Assembly: GCF_000519305.1 (NCBI RefSeq)
Contig: NZ_JAFG01000006.1
Span: 578,665 to 642,664 of the forward strand
Reading direction: 5' to 3'
Source of the DNA: Mesorhizobium ciceri WSM4083
GTDB lineage: Bacteria > Pseudomonadota > Alphaproteobacteria > Rhizobiales > Rhizobiaceae
Length of the DNA stretch: 64,000 nt
Shown: positions 9,001-16,167 of the stretch, in pieces
How positions within the stretch are numbered: the stretch's first letter is position 1
How the letters are laid out: each line of letters begins with the position of its first letter
Translations under genes and position numbers: made by a program
Notes under the pieces: model-generated
What the model saw: only the letters and a program-made list of their open reading frames with translations
Told to the model about the DNA's origin: nothing
Database searches by the model: none

Positions 9001-11199
9001 GATGACGCCGCCATCGGTGATGGTGATGATCGCGCCGCCGACGCTCGGCGAGGTCAGGTCGATGCCGATCGAACCGGCGGCACCCGTACCGGTGATGTTG
9101 AGCGACTGCGCGGTGAAATTGGTCTTGGATCCGGAGAAGTCGAGGCCGGTGCCGACACCCAGCCCGGAGATGACGATGTTGCCGGCGACCACCGCCGCAT
9201 TGACGCCGGCAAACGAGATGCCGTCGGCGCCGGGGTTGGTGATGCTGATGTCACCGAAGCGGATCGTCGCCGGCGAATCCGAAATGGCGATCGCCGGCCC
9301 GGTCGTGTTGGAGATCGTCGTCGCACCGTTGACGGTGAAGCTGCCCGCGACATTCTCGAGCACGACGCCCGACGTGCCGCCGCTCTGGCTGATCGAATCG
9401 AGCACGACATGCGCGGTGATCGGATCGATGAAGACGGCGGTGCCGCCATTGCCCGATACAGTACCGCCGGTGGTGGTGAACGTGCCGCCGGTCGACGTTC
9501 CCTGCACGGTGATGCCGCGGTCGATATTGTCCTGCGCATTGACGATGGCGAAGGTGTAGGTGCCCTTGCCGGTGATATCGAGACCGTCGTCGAGATTGCC
9601 CTGCAGCAGCGTCGTGCCGGTGAAATTGTAGGTGCCGTCGCCGTCGATGTGCAGGCCATCGAGGCCGTTGCCCGTGGCGGTGAAGTTGGAGCCGGTGATG
9701 CCGGTCGAGCTGCCCGTGAAGTCGGCGCCGTTGCCGCCCGCACCGGTGACCGTCACATTGGTCAGCGTCGCGCCGGTGATGTTGTTGCCGAAGATGCCGT
9801 CGCCGCCGCCGGTGATGGTGATGCCGTTGAGCGTGTTGCCGTTGCCGAGCGTGATGACGGGATTGGCGACGTTGGTGCCCTGGATCGTGCCGTCGCTGCC
9901 GCCCAGGTTGAAGGTGCTGGTGCCACCGCCGAAAAGCCTGGCGGTGACGCTTTCGCCGCCGCCGATGACGGTCTGTCCATTGGCGAGCGTCACGCCGCCA
10001 GTCGTCAGATTGCCGTTGCCGCCAAGCGCGACGACAAAGCCGTTCGCGCCCGACTTGGTCACGGCGTCGTCCAGCGTCGTCGGGTCGGCCAGCGTGCCGG
10101 CGCCGGCGAGGCCGCCATCGGTGAAATAGAATTTGCCGAAGGCGGCATTGGTGGCGGCGTTGATGGCGACACGCGTCGTCGAGCCGCCGGTCAGCGTCTG
10201 CGACTGGACGCGGACGCCGATATCGCCACGCACGCGCTCGTTGACGCGCTTGCGCAGGCCTTCGCTGACCGGATAAACCGGCTCCGGCCCGCTGTCGGCC
10301 CCATTTTCGGCTCCATTGTCCGAGCCGCTGCCGGGATTGAACGGGATGTTCAGCCGCACACTGCCGGCGAACTGGGTGTCGTCGCGATTGTCGTTGCGGA
10401 CCTCGCCGGCGAAGACCAGTTCCGTGTTGCTGCCGAAGACATCGCCGATCGTATACTCGAACCCGGCCTTGGCGCCGGTGACGCTGCCGTCGTCGCCGTG
10501 CGGATCCTCGAAGTGATAGCCGCCAATGTCGAGCCGCAGCGAATGCTTGTCGGGCAGATTGACCGGCACCTGCGCACCGATCTCGCCCTCGATTCCCCAC
10601 GCCGCGTAGTCGCGGTGGTCGAGGACCGAGATCTGCTCGATCAGCTGGTTGCTGACCATCGACAGGGTCGAGCTGGTCGAATGATCCGTCGAATCGCCCT
10701 TGATCGGCAGGTAGACGTTCACATGCGCATCGAAATGAGGCGTGATCGCCTCGGCGCCCAGCGTGACCGCGGTGAACTGGGTGGAGTTGTAGTTCTCGAG
10801 GTTGAGATAGGCGTAGCCGCCGATCATCAGGTCGGGGTTGACGATGCGGCGAATGCCGAGGCCGACATCCTGGCCGGAACCATCCTTGAAATCATGCTTG
10901 GCCCGGACATCCAGGAACAGCAGGGATTCGGCCGTCTGCTTGAGCGGGATGAAACCTTCGAGCGCGCCGTTGCCGCCATTGTTGTCGGCGCCGATGATGG
11001 CGCGGATCTGCGGCTGCCATAGCCCGTTGGGATCGCCATGGGCGGCCATGCCTGAAAGGCCGAGCGCCAGCGTCGTCAGCGCCGTCGTCTTCCAGAGATG
11101 CCTGGCGATTCGCGAACGGCGATAGCGGGCGCGAACGTGGAAATCCTCCCCACGCGCCGCTATCTCACCAACTTGCCGAGAAGTCTCGGTAGTTCCCAT
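1..11199 (-). CDS. Giant inverse autotransporter (intimin/invasin-type) adhesin, partial at left edge
   Basis: The frame is open from an ATG at 11199 to base 1 (3733 codons, no stop), so the C-terminus lies outside the window. An in-frame TAG lies eight codons upstream, and AAGGA sits 10 nt before the ATG, which fixes the start. Residues 24-55 form a long basic then hydrophobic signal peptide (RRSRIARHLWKTTALTTLAL). Residues ~60-290 read as a 12-strand inverse-autotransporter barrel (strands such as DVGLGIRRIV, MIGGYAYLNLE, TLGAEAITPHFDAHVNVYLP). A short Gly/Ser/Glu/Pro linker follows, then >3300 residues of Gly/Thr/Asn/Ser-rich beta-helix repeats. In this family the N-terminal barrel sits in the outer membrane and the C-terminal passenger is displayed outside; adhesion or biofilm formation is the inferred role. 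No LysM domain is seen before the barrel. The family call from the barrel is fairly firm; the ligand is unknown. Confidence 0.85.
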   Translation of the reverse strand, partial: MGTTETSRQVGEIAARGEDFHVRARYRRSRIARHLWKTTALTTLALGLSGMAAHGDPNGLWQPQIRAIIGADNNGGNGALEGFIPLKQTAESLLFLDVRAKHDFKDGSGQDVGLGIRRIVNPDLMIGGYAYLNLENYNSTQFTAVTLGAEAITPHFDAHVNVYLPIKGDSTDHSTSSTLSMVSNQLIEQISVLDHRDYAAWGIEGEIGAQVPVNLPDKHSLRLDIGGYHFEDPHGDDGSVTGAKAGFEYTIGDVFGSNTELVFAGEVRNDNRDDTQFAGSVRLNIPFNPGSGSDNGAENGADSGPEPVYPVSEGLRKRVNERVRGDIGVRVQSQTLTGGSTTRVAINAATNAAFGKFYFTDGGLAGAGTLADPTTLDDAVTKSGANGFVVALGGNGNLTTGGVTLANGQTVIGGGESVTARLFGGGTSTFNLGGSDGTIQGTNVANPVITLGNGNTLNGITITGGGDGIFGNNITGATLTNVTVTGAGGNGADFTGSSTGITGSNFTATGNGLDGLHIDGDGTYNFTGTTLLQGNLDDGLDITGKGTYTFAIVNAQDNIDRGITVQGTSTGGTFTTTGGTVSGNGGTAVFIDPITAHVVLDSISQSGGTSGVVLENVAGSFTVNGATTISNTTGPAIAISDSPATIRFGDISITNPGADGISFAGVNAAVVAGNIVISGLGVGTGLDFSGSKTNFTAQSLNITGTGAAGSIGIDLTSPSVGGAIITITDGGVIAGVDTGVRLGIAGTPGATANAEFTFGGDSSSISGITASLDARGLNEGSGHYAFGTTAFSGPQLYDMRNYIFVAAGASGGGTSITDLASIDYADSIAASDAIIVLVNRGTIDDATGFSLSDGQELASFGNGRAFSLGGVPLNVTGTNVHHDESISDSAGAATLTSSGGGDVVTLGNGNTLLDFNISGGAAAGIHGLGINGLTVQGVTVSNVATGLFLDGVTGTVSVDDLTVQTASQTGIALVGSSATVNFTGNTKITNATSAALSANNFDGIATFDDLDITGGGVGIGIAGSSSGTFTFDIGSSIANTASNAFSISNSTPNVTYNGTINQTAATSAVGISGMSGGSATFGGAITASTATAFAINLSGNTGGIISFNGGLDLTTTTGTGFSATGGGTVNVAAAGTETISTGTGHAINLDGVTIGTGGMAFDSITTGVAAATALNFNAVSGGQFLGGNVTIGGAGGGINGLAINASSSTFTITNLVTTNVGGTDVSLTNNTGSITILGGTITNSGAGDGVVVSGGSATIGVAANISSSATVPGTAVKVDGTTGGSVTFSGSVTSTGNGNLFAIGSSLFPVGGAISFSGPTLSATGGGGAVVVGLAGTAALNVTAPLSITNATSTGLAVANVASTASATFGAVTVTGAGADGIGIGNNAGSVTFGTTQITLGSTAGTAGINFALANADVSFGTTTVGNVGAGQTGIDFSGSSTTADFGVTTITGTGDLTSRGIDLSSTTGNKTITFLRGSSISNAGVGVELSSGGTTATSANANFTFGDGDATLLQSSITAASGGFTVNTVGLDPTLGNYDFDDVAFSGPAHLASAVGGVIMISQDGGIVQAGTDGLSADVTTVTADEADAMTGTLTFAFVGTVDLSVTPFTLDSGQSIAGFGNGSSILTSGTIQPINVQGNLGATGGNVTGNEGVVTSTGGDTLQLLGSNQVRDTAFDFTGGSGSVFTIDQNAAGFSNVGGIVIQGVTVTNVATGQTAFKVAGLDTNLSITNNNVSVAGTLLDVDGGAGNITVTRGTLPNSGPAGTLTGGGISIANRSGGLVNFTDKVTVNGNGVSLAGNLGFTVTFADLDISTNGVTAFSASGGGTVNVTTGTINATNAQAVALDGITAGINFTSTSATFASGSGIDLENLAGTANFGTGTLTNTGSDTSFNVGSATSASGGAADISYGGTIATNGAGAAVSIQSMTGGSVTLSGNLTDTNAAAGGNIVVAGNDAAAITFSGTSKVISSGATDGVSLGIIGNYASGAPALNTNSTIDFTHGGLDISTMAGAGFVAIGDLGPADATSTIITVTGAGNKINAGSDGLVVYGANVGSDGITFDSITADSTIPALPGDPGGAGVTLSGANLVGDVNIGGLRDTGYTGASLYALSSTGGEVNFTGTIDLDVQYAGFDIGGPEVGTVNIANVTGSTLTIDGGQFGILQTSQGGTINVGVNGSASITNTTLAAIGLGGGNDLAFTTLTYNGEITVGAGSVLSASGDATRLNMSGSVVSTTSSTAFDFFGHAEGIYDISSTIDHSGGKGVAIGGSANGTVTFSGTSKIFNTGANDAIYKAPAYVPDPQTKGTLNFTNGGLVITTTSGAGFTASTSGAGTVSITGLNNTISTTTGTALKLDGATVGAGGLNFASVSANGAATGIAFNNVTNAGGAINLGVVNLQGITSRGVDISGTFDGMALSAVALNIGLNAANAIGLDLNGAALGTSNISADDFDVAGGGFAGTLGIDMAGTTGTGFIRLGDSINNNPGPAGQTSTITNVAQGVQFSSATNAKLVFGDGQGPAESLISTTGGYVITTTDSLPTSGDYDFDDVNFIGDTSNLSAVSTYYVIEGGTGDGSLANPGSYAGAQASTANVVVLIDKTVDGNQETIDLGATSFVLDDGQVLISFKSDDVAIDVSQLGIDAGGGASAAFHFTTVQNTPIIAAPTGIDTLRPILSANNATSVISLPTSGTGTITAGIENLIVRNLGSGTGISVDAASASNFVLRNNDIAAGGNALNFSSSSVTADTLLASIDGNTFQSTGSGLGAAFFGTTIDPTHNSVAIRSFAGNTVTGGANSGGIAFNGVRFDADGAGGTVNAGTLIVGTPGARVQGVGINFTGTSGTLDLGTFNVANDGQTGVFVNTKLVGNVFTLNSSGGSVDTTNGAAFNLDPLTVNLTLNSVSASGGTNGIIFDGVAGTFTVTGATTITGTDDFGIDASATNTGTFNFNTVTVDNTATNGGGIHVATGALHVTGLADIKTANGIGLSQDGGTTSFTGGLTIDTTTGTAISGTGGTMGITATGGAETVNSTGGQAISLSGVAATIALDSTSSGGGTNNVSLANVTGTVSLGSGSLTGATGTAFDISGGTVSASYSGNITKANAGALVSVANHSAGTIAFSTGALSATAGTGLQFNNANGIYNFNGTTTLNGGDAGIDILAGSGTFTFGSATSITNPTGVGFFLDGGSASVAYHGSIATNGGFAVDIRNHAVGTIAFDTGNVSSTFQGIQVTGNSGGTINFAGPSYSFNTGINTAVGVVNNTGATINFSGGGLAITTTSADGFVAIGGGTISVTGSGNTISADSGIALRLDGVMAGAGGVNFNSVSTTSAASGITLNSIASSGGGAIALGTVNLQGITTRGVDVSGTLGAALSFANLDIGLNSTTGVAFDLNGATINAAVTANDFDVTNAAAAGTSIGVDLRGAIGGQIVRLGDAVVGGASSSIAGVNTGVFLGSTTNLAFTYGDGESVTDKNSTLGANVGIDAASAPVAGTYNFQDVNLTTSPGLGFGVGKIYFVGASPSGDGTGRDQNNLATLSTAEAASVASDILVLVNNGGVISAAGTNADNTLVLGDGEQVRGFSNGAINLALTVPSTIQLSSNSISIIDQTPDGAATLTTGNGSNAITLGASGNIIDGFILDGSPTGAARGIKDNSGGTTTGTIISNMTIKNFLIAGVEITPSANTTIDHVTFSSNASDVIVNALNTTISNVSSTGATGIAFDIRNATGTTTLTNLNITTNTTGTG

Positions 11200-11256
11200 C
11201 CCTGGCGAGTCCTTAGGGGACTACACGCGCCCCGTGTAAATTCTTACTCGAATTCT

Positions 11257-11285
11257 ATTGTATAGCGAGTCTTGGGCGCTCCGAA
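11257..11285 (-). promoter_or_regulatory. Candidate sigma70 promoter of the adhesin gene
   Basis: On the minus strand, TTCGGA (11285-11280) is followed after 17 bp by TACAAT (11262-11257), about 60 bp before the adhesin ATG. The -10 matches consensus at five of six positions and the -35 at three of six. This is a prediction by eye. Confidence 0.35.
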
Positions 11286-11432
11286 TTCTGGAGGCCCCCT
11301 GCAATATTGTTCTCTGTATCCGAAAAGCCACAGTAATTTCGCCGGCTTGCTTGCCTCCGGCTCGGCTTTCGGAACAGTCGAGAGTGTTGTATCAAGCCAT
11401 GCTCGGGAGAATACCGGGCGCGGCGAGGAAAC

Positions 11433-12023
11433 ATGCAAGGCATCCGGCAAAACAACATGGCGCTTACTTTAGCGAGGTCTAATTTACTTGGCATGGCCGC
11501 GGGGCTGGCCGCCCTGTGGCTTGGTCTGGCGGCCGGCCCGGCCCTTGCCGAAGATGCCAGGCCGGCCCAGCCAAAGCCGGCTGAAAGCAATGCAAAAACG
11601 GCCGATGCCAATCCGTGGGCGGTGAACTGCTCCAGCGGTTCGGCGACCACCGAGCTTCAGTGCCAGGTTTCGCAGAACCTGACCGAGGCCAAGACCGGGC
11701 AGCGCGTGCTGACCGTGACCGTGCGCCGCGACAACGGCAATGGCAGCCTCGCCATGCTGCTTGCCCTGCCGCACGGCCTGTTCCTGCCGTCCGGCGCCTC
11801 CTTCCAGATCGACCAGGGCCAGACGACGACCATTGCCATCCAGACCAGCGACCAGAACGGCGCCTATGCCGCCACCCCGCTGTCGGCGGACCTCATCAAG
11901 GCCATGAAGTCCGGGACCAATCTGAACATCGGCATGGAATCGGTCACCCGCAAGCCGGTCACCATTCCGGTGTCGCTGGCCGGTTTCACGGCCGCCGTCG
12001 CCAAGCTGGAATCGATCAAGTAG
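11433..12023 (+). CDS. Invasion-associated locus B (IalB) family protein
   Basis: A 196-residue exported protein with a signal peptide (residues ~20-40, LLGMAAGLAALWLGLAAGPALA) and a Pro/Lys-rich spacer before the mature domain. The segment NPWAVNCSSG...LQCQVSQNL, with paired cysteines, followed by VLTVTVRR and LLALPHGLFLPSGASFQID, is the IalB-family pattern (Bartonella invasion locus B; common in Rhizobiales periplasm). The function in free-living rhizobia is not settled; a role in envelope stress or host interaction is inferred. GAGGAA lies 4 nt before the ATG at 11433; an internal ATG at 11457 is an alternative start. It is divergent from the giant adhesin, so the two envelope genes share a 230-bp control region. 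Confidence 0.8.
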   Translation: MQGIRQNNMALTLARSNLLGMAAGLAALWLGLAAGPALAEDARPAQPKPAESNAKTADANPWAVNCSSGSATTELQCQVSQNLTEAKTGQRVLTVTVRRDNGNGSLAMLLALPHGLFLPSGASFQIDQGQTTTIAIQTSDQNGAYAATPLSADLIKAMKSGTNLNIGMESVTRKPVTIPVSLAGFTAAVAKLESIK

Positions 12024-12092
12024 CTGCTGTCAGCGGCTTGATTGTGCGCACCCGGAATGCTCCGTTGCCGCTTCGGACATTCGGAGAAACTC

Positions 12093-13337
12093 ATGACAGG
12101 TTTTGTCGACCGCGAGCGCGCTGCGCAACTGATGGACCGCGCCGGCATCGCGGCGCTGGTGCTGTGCGCGCCCGAGGCCTTCCATTATGCGACCGGCGCC
12201 TCCATCGGCCCGGCGGGACTGTTCCGGCGCGCCGGCGCCGGCTTCGTCGTCATCCCGGCTGGCCGGGATCTGCCGATCGGCGTGGTGGTGGCCGATTTCA
12301 ATGCGGGACAGTTGCAACTGGCTCTGCCCGACGCCGTCATCCGCAGCCACCCGATCTGGATCGAAACCGCCACGCTTGACGCCTCGACCGCAGGGCAAGG
12401 GCTGGCGCAACGCGTCGAGGCCGGCCTTGCCTCGTCTGGCCGGGCGCCTGGTTTTTCCCGGCCCGCGACATTCGAGCTGGCCAATTCCGTCCATGAGCTG
12501 AAGCAAATCCTGACCGGGTTCGGACTTGAGCGCGCAAGTATCGGCGTCGATCTCGATTTTATTCCCGCCGCCGATCTCTCGGTCATGCAGGCGCTGCTGC
12601 CGGGCTGCACGATGGTCGACGGCTCGGCCGTGCTCGACAGGTTGCGGGCCATCAAGTCGCCGCGCGAGATCGACCTGCTGCAGCAAGGCATCATCCTGTC
12701 CGAAGCCGGCCTGGAGCGGCTGCAGGTCGATGCCATGGCCGGCATGCGTCAGGCCGATCTCATTGCGCTCTATCGGCAAGGCGTCGCCACGGCCGCGGCC
12801 GGACTGGCCCATCCGGTCGCCACAGCCGAATATGTGACGCTCGGCGCCCGGCTCAAAAGCACCGATGCGAAAGCCATGCCTGGCGATCCGCTGAAGTGCG
12901 ACATGGTCTGCACGGTGGGCGGCTACGCCTCCGACATGTCGCGCAACTTCACCTTCGGACCGCCATCCGCCGAGCAGGCCGAACTGCACGCGATCGCCGA
13001 GCGGGCCTTTGACGACGGGCTGGCGTCCCTTGTTCTGGGAACCACGCTCGCCCACGTGCATCGCGTCGCCACCGACAGCCTGGCGCGGCAAGGGCTGCGC
13101 ACCTACCACCGCGGCCATTTCGGCCATGGCGTCGGCCAGTCGGTCTTCTCGGAGCAATGGCCGTTCATCGCCGCCGACAGCGATGTCGTCATCGAAGCCG
13201 GCATGGTGCTGGCCTTCGAGATCCCGCTCTACATAGACGGCCTCGCCAGCTTCAATCTCGAGGACCAGTTCCTGATCACACCGGACGGGCCTGTCGCCAT
13301 GAACCGCTTGCCGAGGCGGCTGGAGATGATTGGGTAG
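12093..13337 (+). CDS. M24-family metallopeptidase (Xaa-Pro dipeptidase / creatinase fold)
   Basis: 414 residues, the usual two-domain size. An N-terminal creatinase-like domain (to ~residue 155) precedes a pita-bread catalytic domain. The five metal ligands can be placed: Asp in KCDMVCT and Asp in YASDMSRNF, His in RGHFGHGVGQ, Glu in LAFEIPLY and Glu in FNLEDQF. The family covers prolidases, creatinases and ectoine hydrolases, and the substrate cannot be told from sequence. The start at 12093 is preferred because GGAGA precedes it; the frame is open upstream to 12042. It is convergent with the amidase (63 bp apart) and lies 70 bp after ialB, so it could be cotranscribed with ialB. Confidence 0.85.
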   Translation: MTGFVDRERAAQLMDRAGIAALVLCAPEAFHYATGASIGPAGLFRRAGAGFVVIPAGRDLPIGVVVADFNAGQLQLALPDAVIRSHPIWIETATLDASTAGQGLAQRVEAGLASSGRAPGFSRPATFELANSVHELKQILTGFGLERASIGVDLDFIPAADLSVMQALLPGCTMVDGSAVLDRLRAIKSPREIDLLQQGIILSEAGLERLQVDAMAGMRQADLIALYRQGVATAAAGLAHPVATAEYVTLGARLKSTDAKAMPGDPLKCDMVCTVGGYASDMSRNFTFGPPSAEQAELHAIAERAFDDGLASLVLGTTLAHVHRVATDSLARQGLRTYHRGHFGHGVGQSVFSEQWPFIAADSDVVIEAGMVLAFEIPLYIDGLASFNLEDQFLITPDGPVAMNRLPRRLEMIG

Positions 13338-13400
13338 CGAGGGCGTGGTCGTTTTCACTGTAGGGGGCGCCACGGAACTCGGCGGTGGGGTGCCCAGCAA

Positions 13401-14837
13401 CTAACCACTCACCGCCGGCCTTCTCCCCTTCCACGGCATCTCCTGCTCCAGCTGCGCCGATGCGGCCAGCACCGTCGCCTCGTCGCCGTAGCGGCCGACC
13501 AGCTGCACGCCGATCGGGACACCGTCTTTCGACCAGCCGAGCGGCAGCGAGATCGCCGGTTGGCCGGAGATGTTGAAGGGGAAGGCAAACACCGAGTCCG
13601 CCCATTTGGCGTTGTAGCGGTCGATGTCGGTTTCCGACATGTCGTAATAGCCGAACGGGCGCGGCAGCTGCGTCAGGGTCGGGGTGATGAAGAGATCGTA
13701 GGCGCCAAGGTCGCCGACGATGTCGCGGCCGATCTGCCGCAATTGCTCGACATCGGAGATGTGCCTGGTGCCGCTGGTCGAACGGCCACGCTCGATGATC
13801 GCGAAGGTCACCGCCTCGACATCGCCTGGCGTCACCGGCCGGCCGATCACCGTTTCAAGGTAGTCGAACGTCGCCGCCGTCTGCACGCAGGTCATGTTGG
13901 TGTAGGTCTTCCACGCTGCGTTGGCGTCGAGCGGCATGTCGTGCTCCTCGACATGGTGGCCGAGGCGCTCGAGTGCCGCCACGGTCGCCAGCACCGCCGC
14001 CTTCACCTCCGCATCGATCGCGGTGCCGTTGGGCGGCGTGACGGAAAAGCCGATGCGCAGCTTCTTTGGCGCCCGCGCCGAGAGGCTGAGCCAGCTGCCA
14101 TCAGGAACCGGCGGCGTGTAGGGATCGCCGGGCAGCGCGCCGGCCACCGCATCGAGATAAGCCGCGGTGTCGCGCACGGTGCGCGAGCAGCACAGGAAGT
14201 ACGCGCCGCCATACCAATAGTCGCCGAACGGTGCGAGGCTGACGCGGCCGCGCGACGGCTTCAGCCCGACGATGCCGCAGCAGGAGGCCGGAATGCGGAT
14301 CGAGCCGGCGCCATCGCTGGCCTCGGCGATCGGCACCATGCGCGAAGCGATGGCCGCCGCAGCGCCGCCGCTGGAGCCGCCGGGCGTGATGCCTTCCTTC
14401 CATGGATTCTTGGTCACACCGTAGAGTTTTGGTTCCGTCGTGATCGACCAGCCATTCTCCGGCGCGTTCGACTTGCCGACCAGCACCAGCCCGGCCGCCT
14501 TCATGCGACGAACGACTTCGGTGTCGAAATCGGCAATGACATCTTTCAGGTAGAAAGAAGAATTGGTGTTCGGTGCCCCGGTCCAGGACGAGGCCAGCTC
14601 CTTGAGCAGGAATGGCACGCCGGCGAAGGGCGCTGATGTGTCGACCGTCTCGGCCTGGGCGCGCGCCATGTCGTAGAGGCGGTGGATGACCGCATTGAGC
14701 GCCGGGTTGAGCCGCTCGACCAGCGTGATCGCCGCCTCGACCAGTTCCGCCGGTGAAACCTGGCCGCTGTGCACCAGTCCAGCCAGGTCGAGCGCGTCGG
14801 ACTCGGCATAGGTTTTCAGCAAACTGTCGGTGACCAT
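13401..14837 (-). CDS. Amidase-signature-family hydrolase
   Basis: 478 residues. The amidase signature is clear: the catalytic Lys lies in GVPFLLKELA (~residue 75), and the Gly/Ser stretch GITPGGSSGGAAAAIAS (~150-166) carries the cis-Ser and the nucleophile Ser region. It hydrolyses an amide bond of an unknown small molecule in the cytoplasm. The start at 14837 follows GGGAGAG; the frame is also open upstream to 14888. It is the last gene of a minus-strand series with an oxidoreductase and an ABC importer, although palindromic repeats separate it from them. An imported amide is a plausible substrate (inference). Confidence 0.85.
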   Translation of the reverse strand: MVTDSLLKTYAESDALDLAGLVHSGQVSPAELVEAAITLVERLNPALNAVIHRLYDMARAQAETVDTSAPFAGVPFLLKELASSWTGAPNTNSSFYLKDVIADFDTEVVRRMKAAGLVLVGKSNAPENGWSITTEPKLYGVTKNPWKEGITPGGSSGGAAAAIASRMVPIAEASDGAGSIRIPASCCGIVGLKPSRGRVSLAPFGDYWYGGAYFLCCSRTVRDTAAYLDAVAGALPGDPYTPPVPDGSWLSLSARAPKKLRIGFSVTPPNGTAIDAEVKAAVLATVAALERLGHHVEEHDMPLDANAAWKTYTNMTCVQTAATFDYLETVIGRPVTPGDVEAVTFAIIERGRSTSGTRHISDVEQLRQIGRDIVGDLGAYDLFITPTLTQLPRPFGYYDMSETDIDRYNAKWADSVFAFPFNISGQPAISLPLGWSKDGVPIGVQLVGRYGDEATVLAASAQLEQEMPWKGRRPAVSG

Positions 14838-14879
14838 GTCTCTCTCCCGTCGTTCGTTGATCTTGCCAACGTTGGCGCC

Positions 14880-14997
14880 GCCCCTCATCCGCCTGCCGGC
14901 ACCTTCTCCCCGTATAGTGACGGGGAGAAGGGAGACGCTCCAACGCTGACGACCCCCTCTCCCCGTCCTTCACGGGGTGAGGGGCAGCGCCGGCCTG
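14880..14997. repeat. Palindromic intergenic repeat, family B (copy 1)
   Basis: Begins CCCCTCATCCGCCTGCCGGC and carries the hairpin CTCCCCGTATAGTGACGGGGAG; ends with CTCCCCGTCCTTCACGGGG and GAGGGGC. Related copies lie at 42058-42231 and 53307-53480. It fills the gap between the amidase and the Gfo/Idh oxidoreductase. Confidence 0.8.
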
Positions 14998-15026
14998 AAA
15001 CGATTGCCGCCAGCAGCCGGATTGCG

Positions 15027-16118
15027 TCAGGCCAGGTCGATGGTCCGCCCCAGCGCGATGCTCTGTTCGGCGGCCAGCACGATGCGCAGGCTGTTGACCG
15101 CCGCATCCATCTGCTCGGTAAGGTCGAGATCATCGCGGATGGCACGCAGGAAGAAGGCCTGCTCGCGATCGCAGAGTTCCTGGTGGCCGGGCTCGTCCTC
15201 CATGCTGACGATCTCGTCGGGTTTGGAGAAATTCTTGTCGCCGTCGACAGCGGCATAATGGATCTTCAACGCATCGGTCTTGGTGTGGCGGTCGATGTCG
15301 GCGGAGTTCGACACCTCGGCGGTGTCGGCGGCACTGACCGCCTGCTGGCCGGCGACGATCGACACCGCGCCCTTGGGGCCGACCACGTCCTTCACGAAAT
15401 AGGCCGTCTCGCTCATCATCGGCCCCCAGCCAGCCTCGTACCAGCCGACCGAGCCGTCATCGAAGGTGACGTGCAGATGGCCGTAATTCTGCTTGTCGGC
15501 TTCCGCCCAGAGCTTGGCGCCGATGCCATGCACGCGCACTGGCTTGGCGCCGGTCAGCTGGCACATGACATCGACATAGTGGACGCCGCAATCGACGATC
15601 GGGATCAGCGAATCGATCAGGTTCTTGTGCCAGTGCCAGGCGCTGCCGCTGCTCTGCTGGTTGAGGTTGAGCCGCATCACCAGCGGCTTGCCAAGCGTCT
15701 TGCCGACCTCGATGAACTTGATCCATGACGGATGCACGCGCAGGATATAGCCGAGCACCAGCTTGCGGTTCTTCGCGCGTGCCGCCGCGACCACTTTCTC
15801 GGCATCCTCGTTGTTGGTGGCGAGCGGCTTTTCCATGAACACATGGCAGTTGGCGGCGATTGCCTTCAGCGCATATTCGGCGTGGGTGTTCGGCCAGCTG
15901 TTGATCGAGACGGCGTCCGGTTTTGTTTCCTTCAGCGCCTGGTCGAAATCCTCGTAGAGTGGGTAGCCGGCTAACTCTCCCGGAATCTTCGTGTTGCTCT
16001 TGATCGAGCGGCTAATGATGCCGACGATCTCAAAACCCTCGGAACGGTGGTAGGCGCTGGCATGCGACGCACCCATATTGCCGAGACCCACCACCAGCAC
16101 TTTTACCTTGTCGGACAC
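15027..16118 (-). CDS. Gfo/Idh/MocA-family NAD(P)-dependent oxidoreductase
   Basis: 363 residues from a GTG at 16118, which has GGGAGG 4 nt upstream; the frame continues upstream but only through a repeat. The N-terminal Rossmann fold shows VLVVGLGNMGASHASAYHRS (~residues 6-25), then MEKPLATN (EKP motif, ~95) and the typical C-terminal beta-sheet domain, including an aromatic-rich LNQQSSGSAWHWHKN and a His in DCGVHYVDVM. The family oxidises sugars, inositols or related polyols. Its place in a cluster with an ABC importer and an RpiR regulator (sugar-sensing family) fits catabolism of an imported compound; the substrate is unknown. Confidence 0.85.
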   Translation of the reverse strand: MSDKVKVLVVGLGNMGASHASAYHRSEGFEIVGIISRSIKSNTKIPGELAGYPLYEDFDQALKETKPDAVSINSWPNTHAEYALKAIAANCHVFMEKPLATNNEDAEKVVAAARAKNRKLVLGYILRVHPSWIKFIEVGKTLGKPLVMRLNLNQQSSGSAWHWHKNLIDSLIPIVDCGVHYVDVMCQLTGAKPVRVHGIGAKLWAEADKQNYGHLHVTFDDGSVGWYEAGWGPMMSETAYFVKDVVGPKGAVSIVAGQQAVSAADTAEVSNSADIDRHTKTDALKIHYAAVDGDKNFSKPDEIVSMEDEPGHQELCDREQAFFLRAIRDDLDLTEQMDAAVNSLRIVLAAEQSIALGRTIDLA

Positions 16119-16167
16119 CGCTACCTCCCAGTTCTTGGTTGAGTTGTTCGTGGCGACTCGGCGTCGC

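Noticed and set aside
169..11022. Long plus-strand reading frames (up to ~1085 codons) across the left 11 kb, rich in Ala, Arg, Gly and Asp or in Val, Pro and Leu
   Set aside because: They lie opposite the continuous minus-strand adhesin frame, which has a signal peptide, recognisable barrel and beta-helix repeats. Their composition is that of antisense GC-rich DNA and no family is recognisable.
11615..12379. A 254-codon plus-strand frame overlapping ialB and the peptidase gene
   Set aside because: It is out of phase with both well-supported genes and rich in Arg/Pro, as expected for a shadow frame.
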